A DNA stretch of 64,000 nucleotides from Lichtheimia corymbifera B2541 (taxonomy: Eukaryota; Mucoromycota; Mucoromycetes; Mucorales; Lichtheimiaceae): contig JNEU01001053.1 of NCBI GenBank assembly GCA_000697475.1, positions 62,001-126,000 on the forward strand, given 5' to 3'. Below are positions 36,101 through 47,879 of the stretch, one piece after another. The notes under the pieces were generated by a model. That model saw only the letters and a program-made list of their open reading frames with translations. It was not told the DNA's origin and ran no database searches. Within the stretch, counting starts at the first letter, position 1. Every line of letters starts with the position of its first letter. The position numbers were made by a program, and so were the translations under genes.

Positions 36101-36594
36101 AAAGCAACAAGAGCGGCTCGCTTGTGAGCTAGAACCATTGATACAGCAAATCTCCAAGCTCAAGCAGTTGGCTTCTTATGGTAGCAGTGTCAGCGGTAGC
36201 AGCGATGAGGACGATAGCGTTTCTTCACCTTCAGGAGGCTATGTTGATCTTGGTCATCTGAGTCACCCACCATCTCAGGTATTGCAGATTGATGTTATAT
36301 GTATGAAATCGTAGCTAATATTTTTTACGTCCATCATAGTCGGCTGCCAATAATCGATCAAGACCTTCCTCTCCTTTGCCAGGAGCAAACGCATCTTTCA
36401 CAACAAGCAGTCGTCCTAATCTTCAAGCACCATCAGGTCCACGAGCCTTTGCTGAACGAAGAGGATCATTTGATGCATCAACACCCCTTTATAGTGATAC
36501 CAATTGGAAAACTTCACATGATTCTAGGCCAACCATTGCAGGAGGACGAGAACGACCACCATCTCAATTTATTGGTTACAGAACACGTAAATAA
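33195..36594 (+). CDS. PH-domain and long coiled-coil protein
   Basis: Five exons (33195-33689, 33746-33787, 33847-33927, 33990-36278, 36340-36594) join in frame into 1053 residues. Residues 1-165 are Gln/Ser-rich with basic phosphosite-like motifs. A PH domain follows at about 166-285: REGWIYRKNSLMQWKSVYAV at its start and FFAADDLPTRKAWIDALTAI as the C-terminal helix with its invariant Trp. Residues about 290-960 are an almost continuous coiled coil. It begins with an imperfect repeat (SELQSRVADADQVNRELQ, then SRMAESDQANRELQ) and is interrupted by an acidic, Asn-rich linker. The end is Ser/Pro/Arg rich. The PH domain suggests recruitment to phosphoinositides at the cell cortex, with the coiled coil for dimerisation or scaffolding. 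I cannot name an orthologue. Confidence 0.87.
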
Positions 36595-36849
36595 ATTTGC
36601 TTAGCAAGATTACCCAGTACAAATATTATTTAGTTGGTCGAGGATAAAAGATCTTAATAAAGACATCCACCTTGGATGGCCATGGCAATATGTATGTACA
36701 ATGACAACACTTCACTACCCCACAACCCATTTGACATATAACTCCATCATTCTGCATCACTCGATTCAATGACCAAAGACAAGTGAATGTATATTAGCTG
36801 TAGATATAAGGAGGTAACAAGGGTGTTCTAGAGCATCAAGGGAGGAAAC

Positions 36850-37824
36850 TCATGAACCAAGGCGCTGACCACGACCCCAAGCATGACCACCAAAAAGATT
36901 GGTATTTTGGCGTGTTTGCTGTTGTTGTTGTTGACGACCTGGCCACATGCCACCACCCGTAGTGAAGCCGCGTTGCTGGACAGAAGGAGGGAACATGCGT
37001 TGCAAGAATGTTGGGGTTGATAAATAACGGCGACCACCTTGACTTGGATAGGTTGTTGTCAAGTAATAGTAAATGTGTGATGCTCCAATACCGACCAAAG
37101 ATGGGATAGGCATTGCACCACTCACCAAGAAGTCGTAGGCCACCAACACCCATGGCAAGTATTTTGCCTATGTACATATCCTCATCAGTCCTCTCTCTCT
37201 TTCCTCTCCTTGCCAATATATATCCACCTTACCTTGAATTGGATGCCAAACATGAACGTCACAGGTACTTCACGATAATGCTGCGACCACAAATAGGCGA
37301 CTGACAAGAGAAATCCATCACTCAACACGTACAAATTCAAAAAGCGTGCTGCAGCCTATAGACACACACAATCAATATACCGTCCTCAAGATATCCATCC
37401 CTCCTTTGAGATCATTTACCAGCTGTAGCACGCCCGTAACCAAGTGATAGTAAATGTAATCAGCTGTTCGACCACCAAAAACCTCTGTCTCCAATTGTGT
37501 AGAGTATCGATACATGAAAAACAAGTTCATAGCAAACGCCAGACCCAGCCTGTTGACAAAGAAACATGTCACCAAACGCCATAACTACAATGTAAACATA
37601 CGAATGAGAAGGAGAGAGAGAGAGAGACAATATATGGCATTGAGTCTTACCTGCAGTTTGGAGAGTGCATTCCAACTGAGAACGAGATAGTACGGTTCAA
37701 TCAAGCCAAGAGCAGGTGCAACAGTGGCTGCTACCGAGATAGTAAAGATGGCCTTTGTAATGGGAGGAATGGACTGGTACCAATCAACGATTTCGTTGCG
37801 TTGTGGTGGTGTTTGTGGTGGCAT
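36850..37824 (-). CDS. Derlin (Der1/Dfm1 family) ER membrane protein
   Basis: Four exons begin at 37824 and end at 36850. The start gives MPPQTPPQRNEIVDWYQSIP, followed by IPPITKAIFTISVAATVAP and LWRLVTCFFVNRLGLAFAMN, with MYRYSTQLETEVFGGRTADY, which is the Derlin core (rhomboid-like fold lacking the catalytic Ser/His). Membrane segments continue through PWVLVAYDFLVSG, and the tail is Gln/Gly/Arg rich (QRGFTTGGGMWPGRQQQQQ). Derlins move misfolded proteins out of the ER in ERAD and recruit Cdc48/p97; the GGHAWGRGQRLG end resembles the p97-binding SHP box (FxGxGxxL-like). An upstream in-frame Met at 37977 exists, but family spacing favours 37824. Exon 1 ends at 37651. Confidence 0.92.
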
Positions 37825-39913
37825 AATAATGATACACGTGGATGAAGTGCGTGGACTTTGCTGGAATTCTCTCCGCAAAGAAATGCAGCACAGCCGAACC
37901 AACCAACCAACCCGCACAACCCGCAAGATCCTCCTCCATTTTTGTTTTCTTTGTTGAATAGTACAATGACATAACACCTATCAATAAACCGGAAGACATC
38001 CTCCGTAAACTATGTCATGATGATGATCACGACAACGCACAGACGCTAGAACATAAAAATTATCACCTGCTGTACACTAAAATCATGTCGGCATTGATAT
38101 GAGGTAAAGACATGTGGTTTTCAATCCATGGGGGGAGCGAAGGAGATAATGCGTGTCTATCATCATGACTCAAAAGAAAGAATGCCGGGTACGCTGTACA
38201 GTACACATTGCAGTATCATTATGCATCACAACACCACATGGGTTGTTTTTCTTTATCTCTTCTCTCTCTCTCTCTTACACATATTGATCGGGACACATCC
38301 TTCAAACAAACTGATAACGTTTTCGACAAAGATTGGCGGCGATCTGCACTTATCCGCAGCTTTGATTTGTTTGTTTACTACCAAACTAGGCCATTGTCCT
38401 ATCTCGTTTTTGCCATTGCCATGCATATGAAAATGCAAAAAATGGCGGAGAAGCGAGAGACAAATTATTATCACCTTATGTTTTCTTGACTTTTTTTCTT
38501 TCGTCATTGCTACTGGTAAGGGTGGGTGGATGAAATGATGCATGATAAGTGGTTCGATGGTATTATCGATCCATCATAGGACGGATAATGACGAAATGAG
38601 CAGAAAATAAGGGGCAGCGGGAAATGGGTCATTAAACTACCTGGTGCAACGGCGCCCCTCGCGCTTACTCATTGTCAACATGCAATCCACTTGACATTTC
38701 AGTGCATATATTGATCATATCCATCCCTTTTAACAAAGAAATCTTGGACAATGGTCCATGAAATCCCACATGTATACTATGATTGGATGAGAGTAGATAA
38801 GCGGATAAGCCCTTACGCTGCGTGTTTATTATATATTTCCAAGGACAACCATAAAGGGTGTTTGTGTGTGGAGAGATCCGCCTTGGTTGTGTTGCACCTT
38901 CTCTGTGCATGTGTTACACTAAAATGGATTCACTCAGGCGAGAGCTATTTTGGATGTGGTCCGAGTAATAATCGTGAAATGCACGTTGAAAAACCATCAC
39001 AGAAAAAAATGAAAAAGTTGCAAGCCTATATCTACATAACACTGATTTTGAACGCCTAGGGATCAAATTTGAGAGTAGAAATAGCGACTCAACCCAACCT
39101 ATTTCGTTGTTATCTATCGTTCAGCCATGGCTGCCGCTGCCGTGTTGTTGATATGGATTCGGAATATGGAGCCCGAGTCTTGAAACGCTTTGCCAGATCC
39201 GGCTTGTTGATTGCAAGTAGCAAAAGAGTCCTCATCGGTATCACCATTTTCGTGACTTAAGAAAACCACGAGGTATGTGCGTGCCGCCTTTTGCCTATCT
39301 CTATCTCTCTCACTCTCTCTAATCTCTGGGTTATGTTTATTATTTGATGGAGGCGTGGGAGACAAGCCATTGCATTTTTGAGTTTACTCCCTCTTGGTTG
39401 TGTTGAAAAAGGAAGTTGTAATTGGGGTACTTATCAATGCAAGCGATATTGTTACAAACGACTCTTCTGGAACCTCTCTCATTTCTTTTTGTATTCATTC
39501 TTTCATTCATCCCGTTAGCCCACTTTTCATGGTACCTCCATGTGTAGAGCGGAACAGGATAAAGTAGGTGAGGATATCGTCGTGTAACACGGTCTGTGCT
39601 TGGGGGTCGCGACTTTTTCATAAAGTTAAACAGCAACACAAGACTACACATTAAAAAAAAAGAGAGCGCACAGTGAGTGTGGGAAGCCATATCGATTCCA
39701 TAACGAGTCTAGTGCTTGGGGGACGGAAGGAAACTGAATTGGGCGATCATCAAAAGGTCAGGATGGCAGCAAGAAAAAAAAATATCTTATAAATATCATG
39801 CAACGACGACATTCACCCACAGCCCACATCTTTCTCTCTCTTCCTTTTCCCCTTTCATTCTGCACACAACACACACACACACACACACACACATACATAC
39901 ATACGATCACGCA
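37825..39913. other. Intergenic region between Derlin and DUF1752 genes
   Basis: About 2.1 kb between divergent genes, with no convincing exon. A CT-rich tract lies at 38257-38277 and another near 39297-39322. An (AC)n microsatellite at about 39869-39892 sits immediately before the DUF1752 gene start and probably lies in its 5' UTR. Confidence 0.5.
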
Positions 39914-41128
39914 ATGAAAGCCAGCATCCACGTCGATTATCTATCACACGATTGGTCACCCACCGATGTGATTCGAGCCCATATTCAAACTCGCAAACAA
40001 ATACGATCCACCTTAGACAAGCTGCGCTCAGATCCATCTAATCGAGCGGTACGCCTGGAACATCAACGACTGATACGCTTTCAAAATGCTCTTTGGCGAC
40101 AAATGTCAAGGACATGCACATGTCGACTTGGAAGAGATAATGCATTAATTGACCCATCCACAGTAAACTGGTAAGCATCGTCATTACCTCTTGGCTTTTG
40201 CTTTATTTGATTATGCATGCTGACACATTTTCATGATTATACAGGCAAAAGGAATCAGATATCACATGTGAGTTGCTATAGGGGGGAACGATGCCCCGCC
40301 ATTTTTTTCTTTTGCAGGCGTGTTTTGTTGACTCAAAATGATTTTCTTGTTTTAGGGTTATACGGACCATTGTACACACCAGAAAATGAGCCACAGCAAC
40401 AAACTTTTCCTTGCCCAACAACTTCATCATCATCATCACCCACACCCAACTATCACCCACCTCATGGTTTGAAGCCTGCCCTGAAAAGACAAAACACTGC
40501 AATCTATTTGCGACGAGGGGTTGATGACCGGATACCTTCGTTTTCATCCATATCATCCACAAACAGCAGTCTCTTCCAATCATCCTTACCGCCCACCCCA
40601 CCTTCAGCATCTCAAAGCACCAGTGTACGCTTCAGTCCTGAATCCACCAAAGTACAATACTTTGAACCAGAATCGCCTGTACAAGAATCCTTGGAATATG
40701 AGCATGGTGATGGTATGGTACCTAGTGGCTGGAATCCATATTGGCCAATCTATGATGAACAAGATAACTGCCGGTCAAAGTATTACTACTATTACGCCGA
40801 TAGCAACTACTACGATGAGCAAGAGGACGATGATGCCTTATGGGAATCCATGGTTAGCGTTGTTGGACATGTAAAATCATTTTTCTCAAGCTGGCTTCCT
40901 CCACGATTATGGAAATCACCATCGTCCCCTTCACGAACAACACGTCAAAATGCATCGTTGGATCTCATGGTTACGCTCATGTCTGTAACAAAATCAGTTG
41001 CATCATTGGTGGCAACATGGCTCATGTACCAAGGCATGCTAAGGCTCGTTCGCAAACCAAGCACTATTCGACAAGCACCTAGCAAGCGGGAAAATACCTT
41101 CACTTGGCAAACTTTTGCATCTTCATGA
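39914..41128 (+). CDS. DUF1752 (areA GATA-like domain) regulatory protein
   Basis: Three exons (39914-40170, 40245-40267, 40356-41128) total 1053 nt, or 350 residues. Near the N-terminus the alpha-helical DUF1752 region is seen: LIRFQNALWRQMSRT followed by STVNWQKESDITWLYGPLYT. This is the conserved NWQK..D.TWLYGP motif of fungal proteins annotated as nitrogen regulatory areA GATA-like. The middle is Ser/Pro-rich and contains STSVRFSPESTKVQYFEPES, whose SVRFSPE part resembles the PP1-binding RVxF motif of Reg1-type regulators. Near the C-terminus a Tyr-rich acidic run is followed by a hydrophobic helical part (DLMVTLMSVTKSVASLVATW). Function is inferred as a phosphatase or nutrient-signalling adaptor. 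The 23-nt middle exon encodes the core of the conserved motif and strongly supports the model. Confidence 0.85.
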
Positions 41129-41442
41129 TAATAATAAAAAGATAGCATCTACTTTGGATATCATCATACTGCATGGAAAAAAAGCTACATAGTGTTTCAA
41201 ATCTTGATCACGTGGATGATGTTGACATGTTTTATGTACTGAGGCAAAGGTTAAATCTAGTGTGACGAATGTAGTTAAAGAGTCGTGACCATATACTAAG
41301 CGAATGGGTATCATGCTATCGTATGGGATAAGAAGAGTCAAAGCAACTACGAGTACGTACGGGTCCAATATCTGGCATCTTAATGCAGCATGTGCAGCAA
41401 TGGGAAACCAAGCATTGTCATTTAGATGAAAAATAAGGGGTT

Positions 41443-41820
41443 TTATTCGACCAAACGATCATGAAGCTGTTTTCCTATTGCGGGGACTTGAGCAACTCCT
41501 TGAGTACCGGAAGCAAGTATCTTGTTGGTGACCCACTGTACACCGTAGTGGAGCCTTGATCGCACAGTGCCTTGCCTAATGATGGAGGTGAACGTGGTGC
41601 CCAGAGCAATGCTCAGTTCACGCTCCATCATTGGTGGGATGGTTGCAGAAAGGATGATAAAGGGGATGTCGAGTTCACGGAGGTATACAAGCTTCAACAT
41701 ATCGGGGCGAAATGAGCTCCAAGTAATCACCAGGTGGGCCTCATCCACTACAATCCTTGAGACACGTGACTTGATGATGCTCAGTGCACTGAGGAACCTT
41801 TCGCTTGCCGCTGTGTCCAC
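41443..41820 (-). pseudogene. RecQ-like helicase fragment, copy 1
   Basis: A 125-codon open piece with superfamily 2 helicase motifs II and III: RIVVDEAHLVITWSSFRPDM and FIILSATIPPMMERELSIAL. The DEAH box followed by W.SFRPD is RecQ-like. Motif I (Walker A) and motifs IV-VI are missing, so it cannot be an active helicase. It is probably a relic of a mobile element or a subtelomeric-type RecQ helicase gene. It abuts a second, partly overlapping copy. Confidence 0.72.
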
Positions 41821-41835
41821 CGAAACGATCGCGCA

Positions 41836-42121
41836 GGTAGACTAGCTTGTGCATGTCAGGGCGAAACGTGCTCCACGTTATCACAAGGTGGGCCTCATCC
41901 ACCACAATTCTTGCGACACGTGACTTGATGATCTTCAGTGCATTAAGGAACCTTTCGCTTGCTGCTGTCTCCACCCAAACGAAGAGGATAGTGATATCAC
42001 TAGGGATACCAGTGTGGAACCACGGATTATCCCAAGAAAAGCATTTGAAACCAGGAATGCCAAACATGCCAAACCAACAGGGGCCTATGCGACTTGACAG
42101 CGTGTGCTGCATGGTTGGCAT
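41836..42121 (-). pseudogene. RecQ-like helicase fragment, copy 2
   Basis: This stretch repeats the DEAH part (ARIVVDEAHLVITWSTFRPD) of the fragment at 41443-41820 and extends further toward the N-terminus (PGFKCFSWDNPWFHTG, SDITILFVWVETAASERF). The two copies are in direct orientation, and copy 2 breaks off in the middle of copy 1. Both are remnants. Further upstream minus-strand pieces at 42151-43142 contain Cys/His-rich stretches (DIVMGCLHCLCPDHDTRSC) that may belong to the same decayed gene. Confidence 0.65.
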
Positions 42122-43019
42122 GACAACATGGTATCTTCAAAGATAAGCTATTAATAAGCAAAATGGTACTTTGAACACCATATCATATTATACGTACCAG
42201 GCATTGATTTCCATGCTATCAGATGGGCCAATAAATACAACGACCAAGCAAATTGGTTGAATTGGTCCTTGTAGTCTTGATGTGGACAGCTGCGATACGA
42301 AAAGCCTTTGTGGATATGCACTTTCGTTGGCAGGGTACACTTGAAGCATATGCACATCATTCCATCCGAGATGCAACTTCTGGTATCGTGATCAGGGCAA
42401 AGGCAATGAAGACATCCCATAACTATGTCGCATGTTTGATCCTTGTGTTTCACTCGAGAATCTTCTTGACGGAGGTAGATACAATAGGAGCTTCAGGGCC
42501 ACGATGTTCTGGATTTGAATCTATGCCATATAAAGCATGTGATGTTAGCATCGGTAACGGTACAAGAGTAGTTGATGCACTTACACTTAATAAAACCTAG
42601 CATTTGCCATTGTATCGGATGACAAAAACGCTGCCTAAGCCTTCCAGTCCAGCACCGCATGGTCGATGTTGCTCCTTCCATATTCCTGTGCGGCTGTAGC
42701 AATGATCTGCTTGATAGTCAACGAAGCCGTCCGTCATGTTTTTGAACCTTGTCATGTACAATATGCCCGCGGCCAAATGTCACTGTGCAATATCGGTGGT
42801 CAATGAAGAATGCAACTCGTAACACACATAGGTATTGTATCCAAAGATCCGCAGCGACATAACCATAGAGGATGAAACCACCAAAGGGATTCATAGGCAT
42901 GTGATGTGTCGCCAATGCGCTTGTTTCCTCTCGATGACGACGCTCTTGCAAATACCAATTCTTGGAGAACCGAGGATGCATTTCCATATAGCTATGTTGG
43001 TGTAGAATGACGAAGATCC

Positions 43020-43115
43020 TTGATACAAGCTGGGAGTCGAACCCGAGGAAAGATGATGCCCAAAACAGCACACCGTCAAACCGACAGAAAACCGATGAGT
43101 GGCACTAGACCACTG
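43020..43115 (-). repeat. tRNA-like A/B box sequence, possible SINE relic
   Basis: On the minus strand a good B box (GGGTTCGACTCCC, 43041-43029) follows an A-box-like TGGTCTAGTGCC about 65 nt earlier (near 43114-43103). The acceptor and anticodon stems do not pair properly, so this is not a working tRNA gene. It may be a tRNA-derived element. Confidence 0.3.
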
Positions 43116-43141
43116 TTCAATAGCAACATTATTAGCACACA

Positions 43142-44379
43142 AACAGCAATTTTCACTCCATCCGCGTTATCATACTTGCCTTTCCAAAAACACTATGTTC
43201 CTGAAACACGTGATCAGCGTAAAGACCTCAGTTGCTGGAAGCCGGTCGTTGTAAGCTGGGCCAACTTGCACGCACACATAGACTGAAATAAGCTAAATGA
43301 AAAGTATCCAGAGTCAATGGAACAAGTTTTCCTGCAGCATTACGACTGTACCTGTCATACGGAATGGGGATCGCCATTACAGGAAGAGCAGTAAAAGTGC
43401 TTGAGGATACTGAGACGACTACAACTTAAACACCCTTTGCTCATGAATATGAAGGACTATATTAATATCTCGCAACCAACAAGATCGATACCTTAATGAG
43501 ATGTCGTGATCGGATTAGAGAGAGAGGGGGAAAGAGACGCGTGTGACACCAAAATAAATCACACTCCAACAGTAATAAGCTCAACCCATTCAGTCACCGC
43601 CGCCCCACACCAGCAATCATAAATTGGATCATCCACATGTACAGCAAAAGTGTGACAGTTTACATGATAGAATCCAACAACAAGCATAGCCTTATTAGCA
43701 GGTCCCAATCACCCTTCTTTTCTAGTATGCTTCACGTCTTTAATTTAACAAATGAAAACACTCTTCTGCAGACGCAATGATACTACTGTACTAATCGCAT
43801 CTCCACCAACAACAAGAAAATCACTCGTAATCATTGTACACTCAAACATGGTATGGTTAGTGCATCCGAAAGCGTTTATGTAATGGCACGAAGCCTCCCA
43901 CCTGCGGCATTAGATGCGTCAATAGGCATTCCTCTCTACTGCTGTCGATAGCCGAAATGAAATCATTCTGGACCACACAAGGAGAAGCAATTTTACGTCT
44001 CATACTTTATGTACTTTTAAACAAAGCACTTTCGGATACACTGCTTATTTTTGGTTTATTGACCACAACATGCTTATTATATCAATTTTCAGCATACGCT
44101 ATCATAAGCGGTACTATCATCTTATATACAACCCTATTTGTATGGAAAGTGACCTTGAAGACAAACAACATCATTGTCCCTCTTGTCCTGTCACACACAA
44201 GGTACTCTCATATGCACTGATCATTTCTGGTCTATTGGTCATACCACGGTTGGCTACAAAGGATCCCATACTGGCTATCATAGTCGATGCTTACTATTGG
44301 GAGGGGAGGGGAGGATGCATTCTGCAATCCTACCATCTTGATCCTGAGACTTCCACATGAGATTATTTGGGCCACGTTG
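43142..44379. other. No gene recognised
   Basis: This stretch lies between the helicase relics and the palindrome array. One hydrophobic open frame at 43957-44220 (MKSFWTTQGEAILRLILYVL) has no family match and probably is not a gene. Confidence 0.4.
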
Positions 44380-45210
44380 ACCAGCTTTGTTCTATAAGAG
44401 AGCCCACGTTTCATTGTGAAGTTTAGAGATACATGCACCTTTATGTTTTACATATGCTCGCTATAACCATGATGCTATAAAACAGGTGGTCTTTGTTGAT
44501 TGTCAAGTAGCTAAACCCTAATAGAGCCAAAGATGCAGAGAGGCGTGTTTGTGCACCTGAGGTAAAAAGTCAGACTTCAGGGACAATGCATGGCAGGTAC
44601 GCAAACGTCATTTCCAATGCATACATTGGCAGCTACATGTACTTTTTTTCATTCCCAGCTTTAACCAAATCGACTTGATGGGAACGATGCACCTGCTCCA
44701 GACATTCATCTCCATCATTCAATTTTGTTGATCCGAGCTGATTTGACCGAGTTATGCTCAAACAAAGAGCATATCAGCCCCCACATGCAGCATGTACTAT
44801 CTACCTCAACTGATGTCTCTTTATTTGAGCGTAACTCAGCCAGATCAGCTCAGATCACGGCAATTGAATCACTGAAATGCTCGACTGGAGCAGGCGCATC
44901 TATCCCATCAAGTAGATTGGGCAAAAGCTGGGAATGGAAAAAACTGAATGTTAGCTGCCAATATATGACCGTTATTGAATCATCCATTAACTATCATGTA
45001 TTCGCCATTTCTGTTCACCCCAAACAGATGTGCTACATAAACACGCCCCTCTGCATCTTTGGCTCTATTAGGGTTTAGCTACTTGACAATCAACTACGAC
45101 CACTTTTCATATAGCATCACGTTTACAGCATATGTAGAACATAAAGATGGCCATAACTAAAAATTCTACAATGAAACGTGGGGTCTTCAATCGAACAAAG
45201 TTGCTCGGCG
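44380..45210. repeat. Near-perfect palindrome of about 830 bp
   Basis: The left arm (44380 to about 44770) is matched in reverse complement by the right arm (about 44810-45210). Checkpoints pair over the whole length. The outermost GCCCACGTTTCATTGTGAAG pairs with CTACAATGAAACGTGGGGTC. The run ACCCTAATAGAGCCAAAGAT pairs with the ATCTTTGGCTCTATTAGGGT near 45055. TTCATTCCCAGCTTTAACCA pairs with CAAAAGCTGGGAATGGAAAA near 44929. TTTGACCGAGTTATGCTCAA pairs with GAGCGTAACTCAGCCAGATC near 44828. The centre lies near 44790. Transcribed, it would fold into one very long hairpin. Confidence 0.9.
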
Positions 45211-45480
45211 GGTTGAAGCGCACCTTGTGTGCAAGTTTCACGATCGTCGTGGCCATTCTCAGATTCACCCAATGTCACCACCAGCCTCGTCGAAAAAAAA
45301 AATTCAAGAGGTCGACCGTCGATTCACTTTGGCTGGTGGTGACATTGCGAAATCTAGGATCGGCGACTTTGATCGTGAAAGTTGCACCCAAGGTGCGCTT
45401 GACCCAGCCGAGCCACTCTGTTCTATTGAAGACCCCACGTTTCATTTTAAGGTTTAGAGATACAGGCACCTTTATGTTTT
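45180..45480. repeat. Foldback element A, copy 1
   Basis: An imperfect palindrome. Left arm AACAAAGTTGCTCGGCGGGT and TTCACGATCGTCG reappear inverted as CGACTTTGATCGTGAA and CCAGCCGAGCCACTCTGTT. The centre CAATGTCACCACCAGCC pairs exactly with GGCTGGTGGTGACATTG. Its left arm is also the right end of the large palindrome before it. Confidence 0.88.
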
Positions 45481-45670
45481 TACATATGCTGTAAACGTGA
45501 TGCTATATGGGGAGTGGTGTTTGTTCATTGTGAAGTATCATGCAAATGAGTTGTGTTACACAAGCACGCCCCTGAGCACCTCCGCGCTATCAGAGTCGAG
45601 GTACTTCAGAATGAACAAACACCACTTGTCATATAGCATCACACCTACAGCATAGTAAAAACATAAAGGT
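45470..45670. repeat. Foldback element B, copy 1
   Basis: The sequence GATGCTATATGGGGAGTGGT (45500 region) returns inverted as ACCACTTGTCATATAGCATC (45633 region), with TTGTTCATT...AATGAACAA between. It links to foldback A by shared arms, forming a chain of hairpins. Confidence 0.8.
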
Positions 45671-47400
45671 GCATGTATCCCCAAATCTCCATAATGATGT
45701 GTAGAGGCTTTATGAGAACAATGTTGATCAGAATGACCGAGAGCACCTCCTGACCAAGTTTCGACGTCGCCATGGGCAATATCGGCGCGCACGGCCGTCC
45801 GCCCTATTTACGTTACCATCACTTCGTCGTCTCTCCTACATTCAAGGTTTTCATAATGAACTCTGGGGACTTTATGAGAACGAAATTGCTCGGCATGGTC
45901 GAAAGGGTATTGTGTGAAAGTTTCAGGTTCGAGGTGGGCAATCTCGAGGAACAGGAGCGCTGTCTCTACTTTTCCCTAAATTTGGGCTGGCCGGCATTCA
46001 AAACGTTCATAATGAACCATGCGGTTTTTAAATGAATGAAGTTGATCAGCATGTGCGAGAGTACCTTCTGACCAAGTTTCAAGTGCGAGATGGGGAATCT
46101 CAAGAAACTACATACTAATTGACTTTTTCATAAATCCGGCGCTTTCCCAATTTCCGCCCATCATAGTAAACCCCACATTATGCTCTCGCATTCAAAATTT
46201 TTAAATGAAGTGTGGGTTGATTATTAAGACAAACTTGATCAGCATGTCCTAGAGTACCTTGTGTGCAAGTTTCAGGTCTGAGAGAGGCAATTAAGGTCGT
46301 GGAGTAATTTATAGTGTGCATGCAGTGTCTGACCTTTATAATTTCCACCTCTTCCACTCTCGGCTTCTTCCTTCTTCCTCCTCCCATTCTCAACTGTTGC
46401 CCCCATTCAAGTACAACTACAAACTGCGAACGATTGCCTTGCTTTTCAATCCACCATGTCATTGCTACGAATATCTTGATCCGATTGTCTTGAGCTGAAT
46501 GGCAAGCTCATGCCGTGTGCACCCCACTTCAACACACGCCTTTCTTGAAAGCACACACTGTCTTACACACTCCAATGCCACAATCAAACGAAACAGCATT
46601 CATTCCAGCAGTTACTATTAGCAATGACTTTATTATCTCAAGCAGCGTTCACAATCTTGTCACTCTACTACTACAACACGCTCTTCTGCCACAACCATCC
46701 CGTAACAGCATCTGCCATTAGCAAGGTCTCCATTGTCTCAAGTTTCTTGCGGTCTCTTCACGTGGGCAGCTGATAGCCATTATATAGAAACATCTTTATT
46801 TACGAGAGCCAACTTGCTATGATGCATACGACTTCTAAAGGATGGTCCCGTATCAGCTATCAAGTACCCCGCAATACAAGCACTCTTCGCCTTGTTGAGC
46901 TGCAATGAAAGAGATAGACCAGCACCCGAATGGAAAAGGAAGCATATCAGCAGCGATCACGGAGGCTCTTTCTTATTGGACTTGCAACGGCTATGGATGG
47001 ATGGATGGATGCAATCAAGTACAGTAATGCGGAATCCTGGAATGTTGCTTTGGCTACTTGGCTCGTCGTCAGCAGTAACGAACACGTGGATACGGCTGAG
47101 GATGATGATGGATTGGATGAATTGGATGGCATGGAAACGAGGGCTTATATCTTTGGCAAGAGAGGATTTACCACCATGGATGATATTGCAACATTCAAGT
47201 CATTGCATGCAACAGCTACTTTTACAATCATGGATGAAGATGCTATGACGGCAGCAACCAAGATTACAATGACACAAGGACACCTGCTGATTCTTTGTGA
47301 TACACTGGTTGACATCTGGGAGGAAAGGAAGGATAGAAATTTGAAGGCCGGAAGGGGAGATTGGATTATACCCACATCATAGTATCGAGACGCTCTTGTT
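45650..47400 (+). repeat. Segmental duplication, copy 1
   Basis: This block aligns along its length with 48965-50930 in direct orientation, offset about 3.3 kb. Shared landmarks include GAGCACCTCCTGACCAAGTT, AGTAAACCCCACATTAT, TTTTTAAATGAAGTGTGGGT, TCCCATTCTCAACTGTT and an open frame with GATACGGC..GAGGAT. Divergence is considerable (many substitutions and small indels), so the duplication is old. Inside the block, several degenerate 150-200 bp units begin CATAATGAA-GTGTGG-CTTTATGAGAAC, indicating an internal tandem repeat. Confidence 0.85.
46930..47382 (+). CDS. Unknown 150-residue protein in duplicated segment
   Basis: An intact single frame of 150 codons starting MEKEAYQQRSRRLFLIGLAT and ending GRGDWIIPTS. 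It contains an acidic stretch (VDTAEDDDGLDELDGMETRA) and no domain I recognise. The duplicate at 50288-50560 has an early stop, so this may be the surviving member of a small family, or both may be relics. Repetition of TGGATGGATGGATGG inside the frame and its location among foldback repeats argue for caution. No promoter element was seen. Confidence 0.4.
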   Translation: MEKEAYQQRSRRLFLIGLATAMDGWMDAIKYSNAESWNVALATWLVVSSNEHVDTAEDDDGLDELDGMETRAYIFGKRGFTTMDDIATFKSLHATATFTIMDEDAMTAATKITMTQGHLLILCDTLVDIWEERKDRNLKAGRGDWIIPTS

Positions 47401-47879
47401 CCTTCTGTCATATTACATTCATTAAAGCTTCATTGTTCATATGCTGATTAGACGATGGGCAGTGACAATAACTGATTGTATACATGTTTAAATAGACGCT
47501 TGTCTTTTCAATGCCAATAAACCCATAGTAATGGTACCCAACAACCCTGCTTGTTACGACGGAACCTTGATTCATTGTAAGCTTAGATTATTGCGGGTAA
47601 GAAAGTTGATGAGCTCTGTGGCACAAGTACATACATCATAATGCTTACCTATGACAACGTCCCTATCAGCATGATCCACCTTGTATGTATAGCCTTCTAT
47701 AAGAACGAACCATAGAGGCAAATAATACCATTACCGCCCATAGTCATGCACTGATCATGTATGCTTGTTAACCACACCATCATAGGCAGACCTTACTATT
47801 TAGGGATTGTCTATCATGCACTCTCCACCAATAAGAACCCTTCAAACCTGCCACTATTAGTTTTATTACACGAGTCCCT

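Noticed and set aside
43020..43115. Minus-strand candidate tRNA gene
   Set aside because: A and B boxes are present but acceptor and anticodon stems do not pair; listed only as a possible SINE relic.
45227..45457. Open frames within the foldback elements, present on both strands with similar residues
   Set aside because: Their similarity on opposite strands comes from the palindrome itself, not from a protein.
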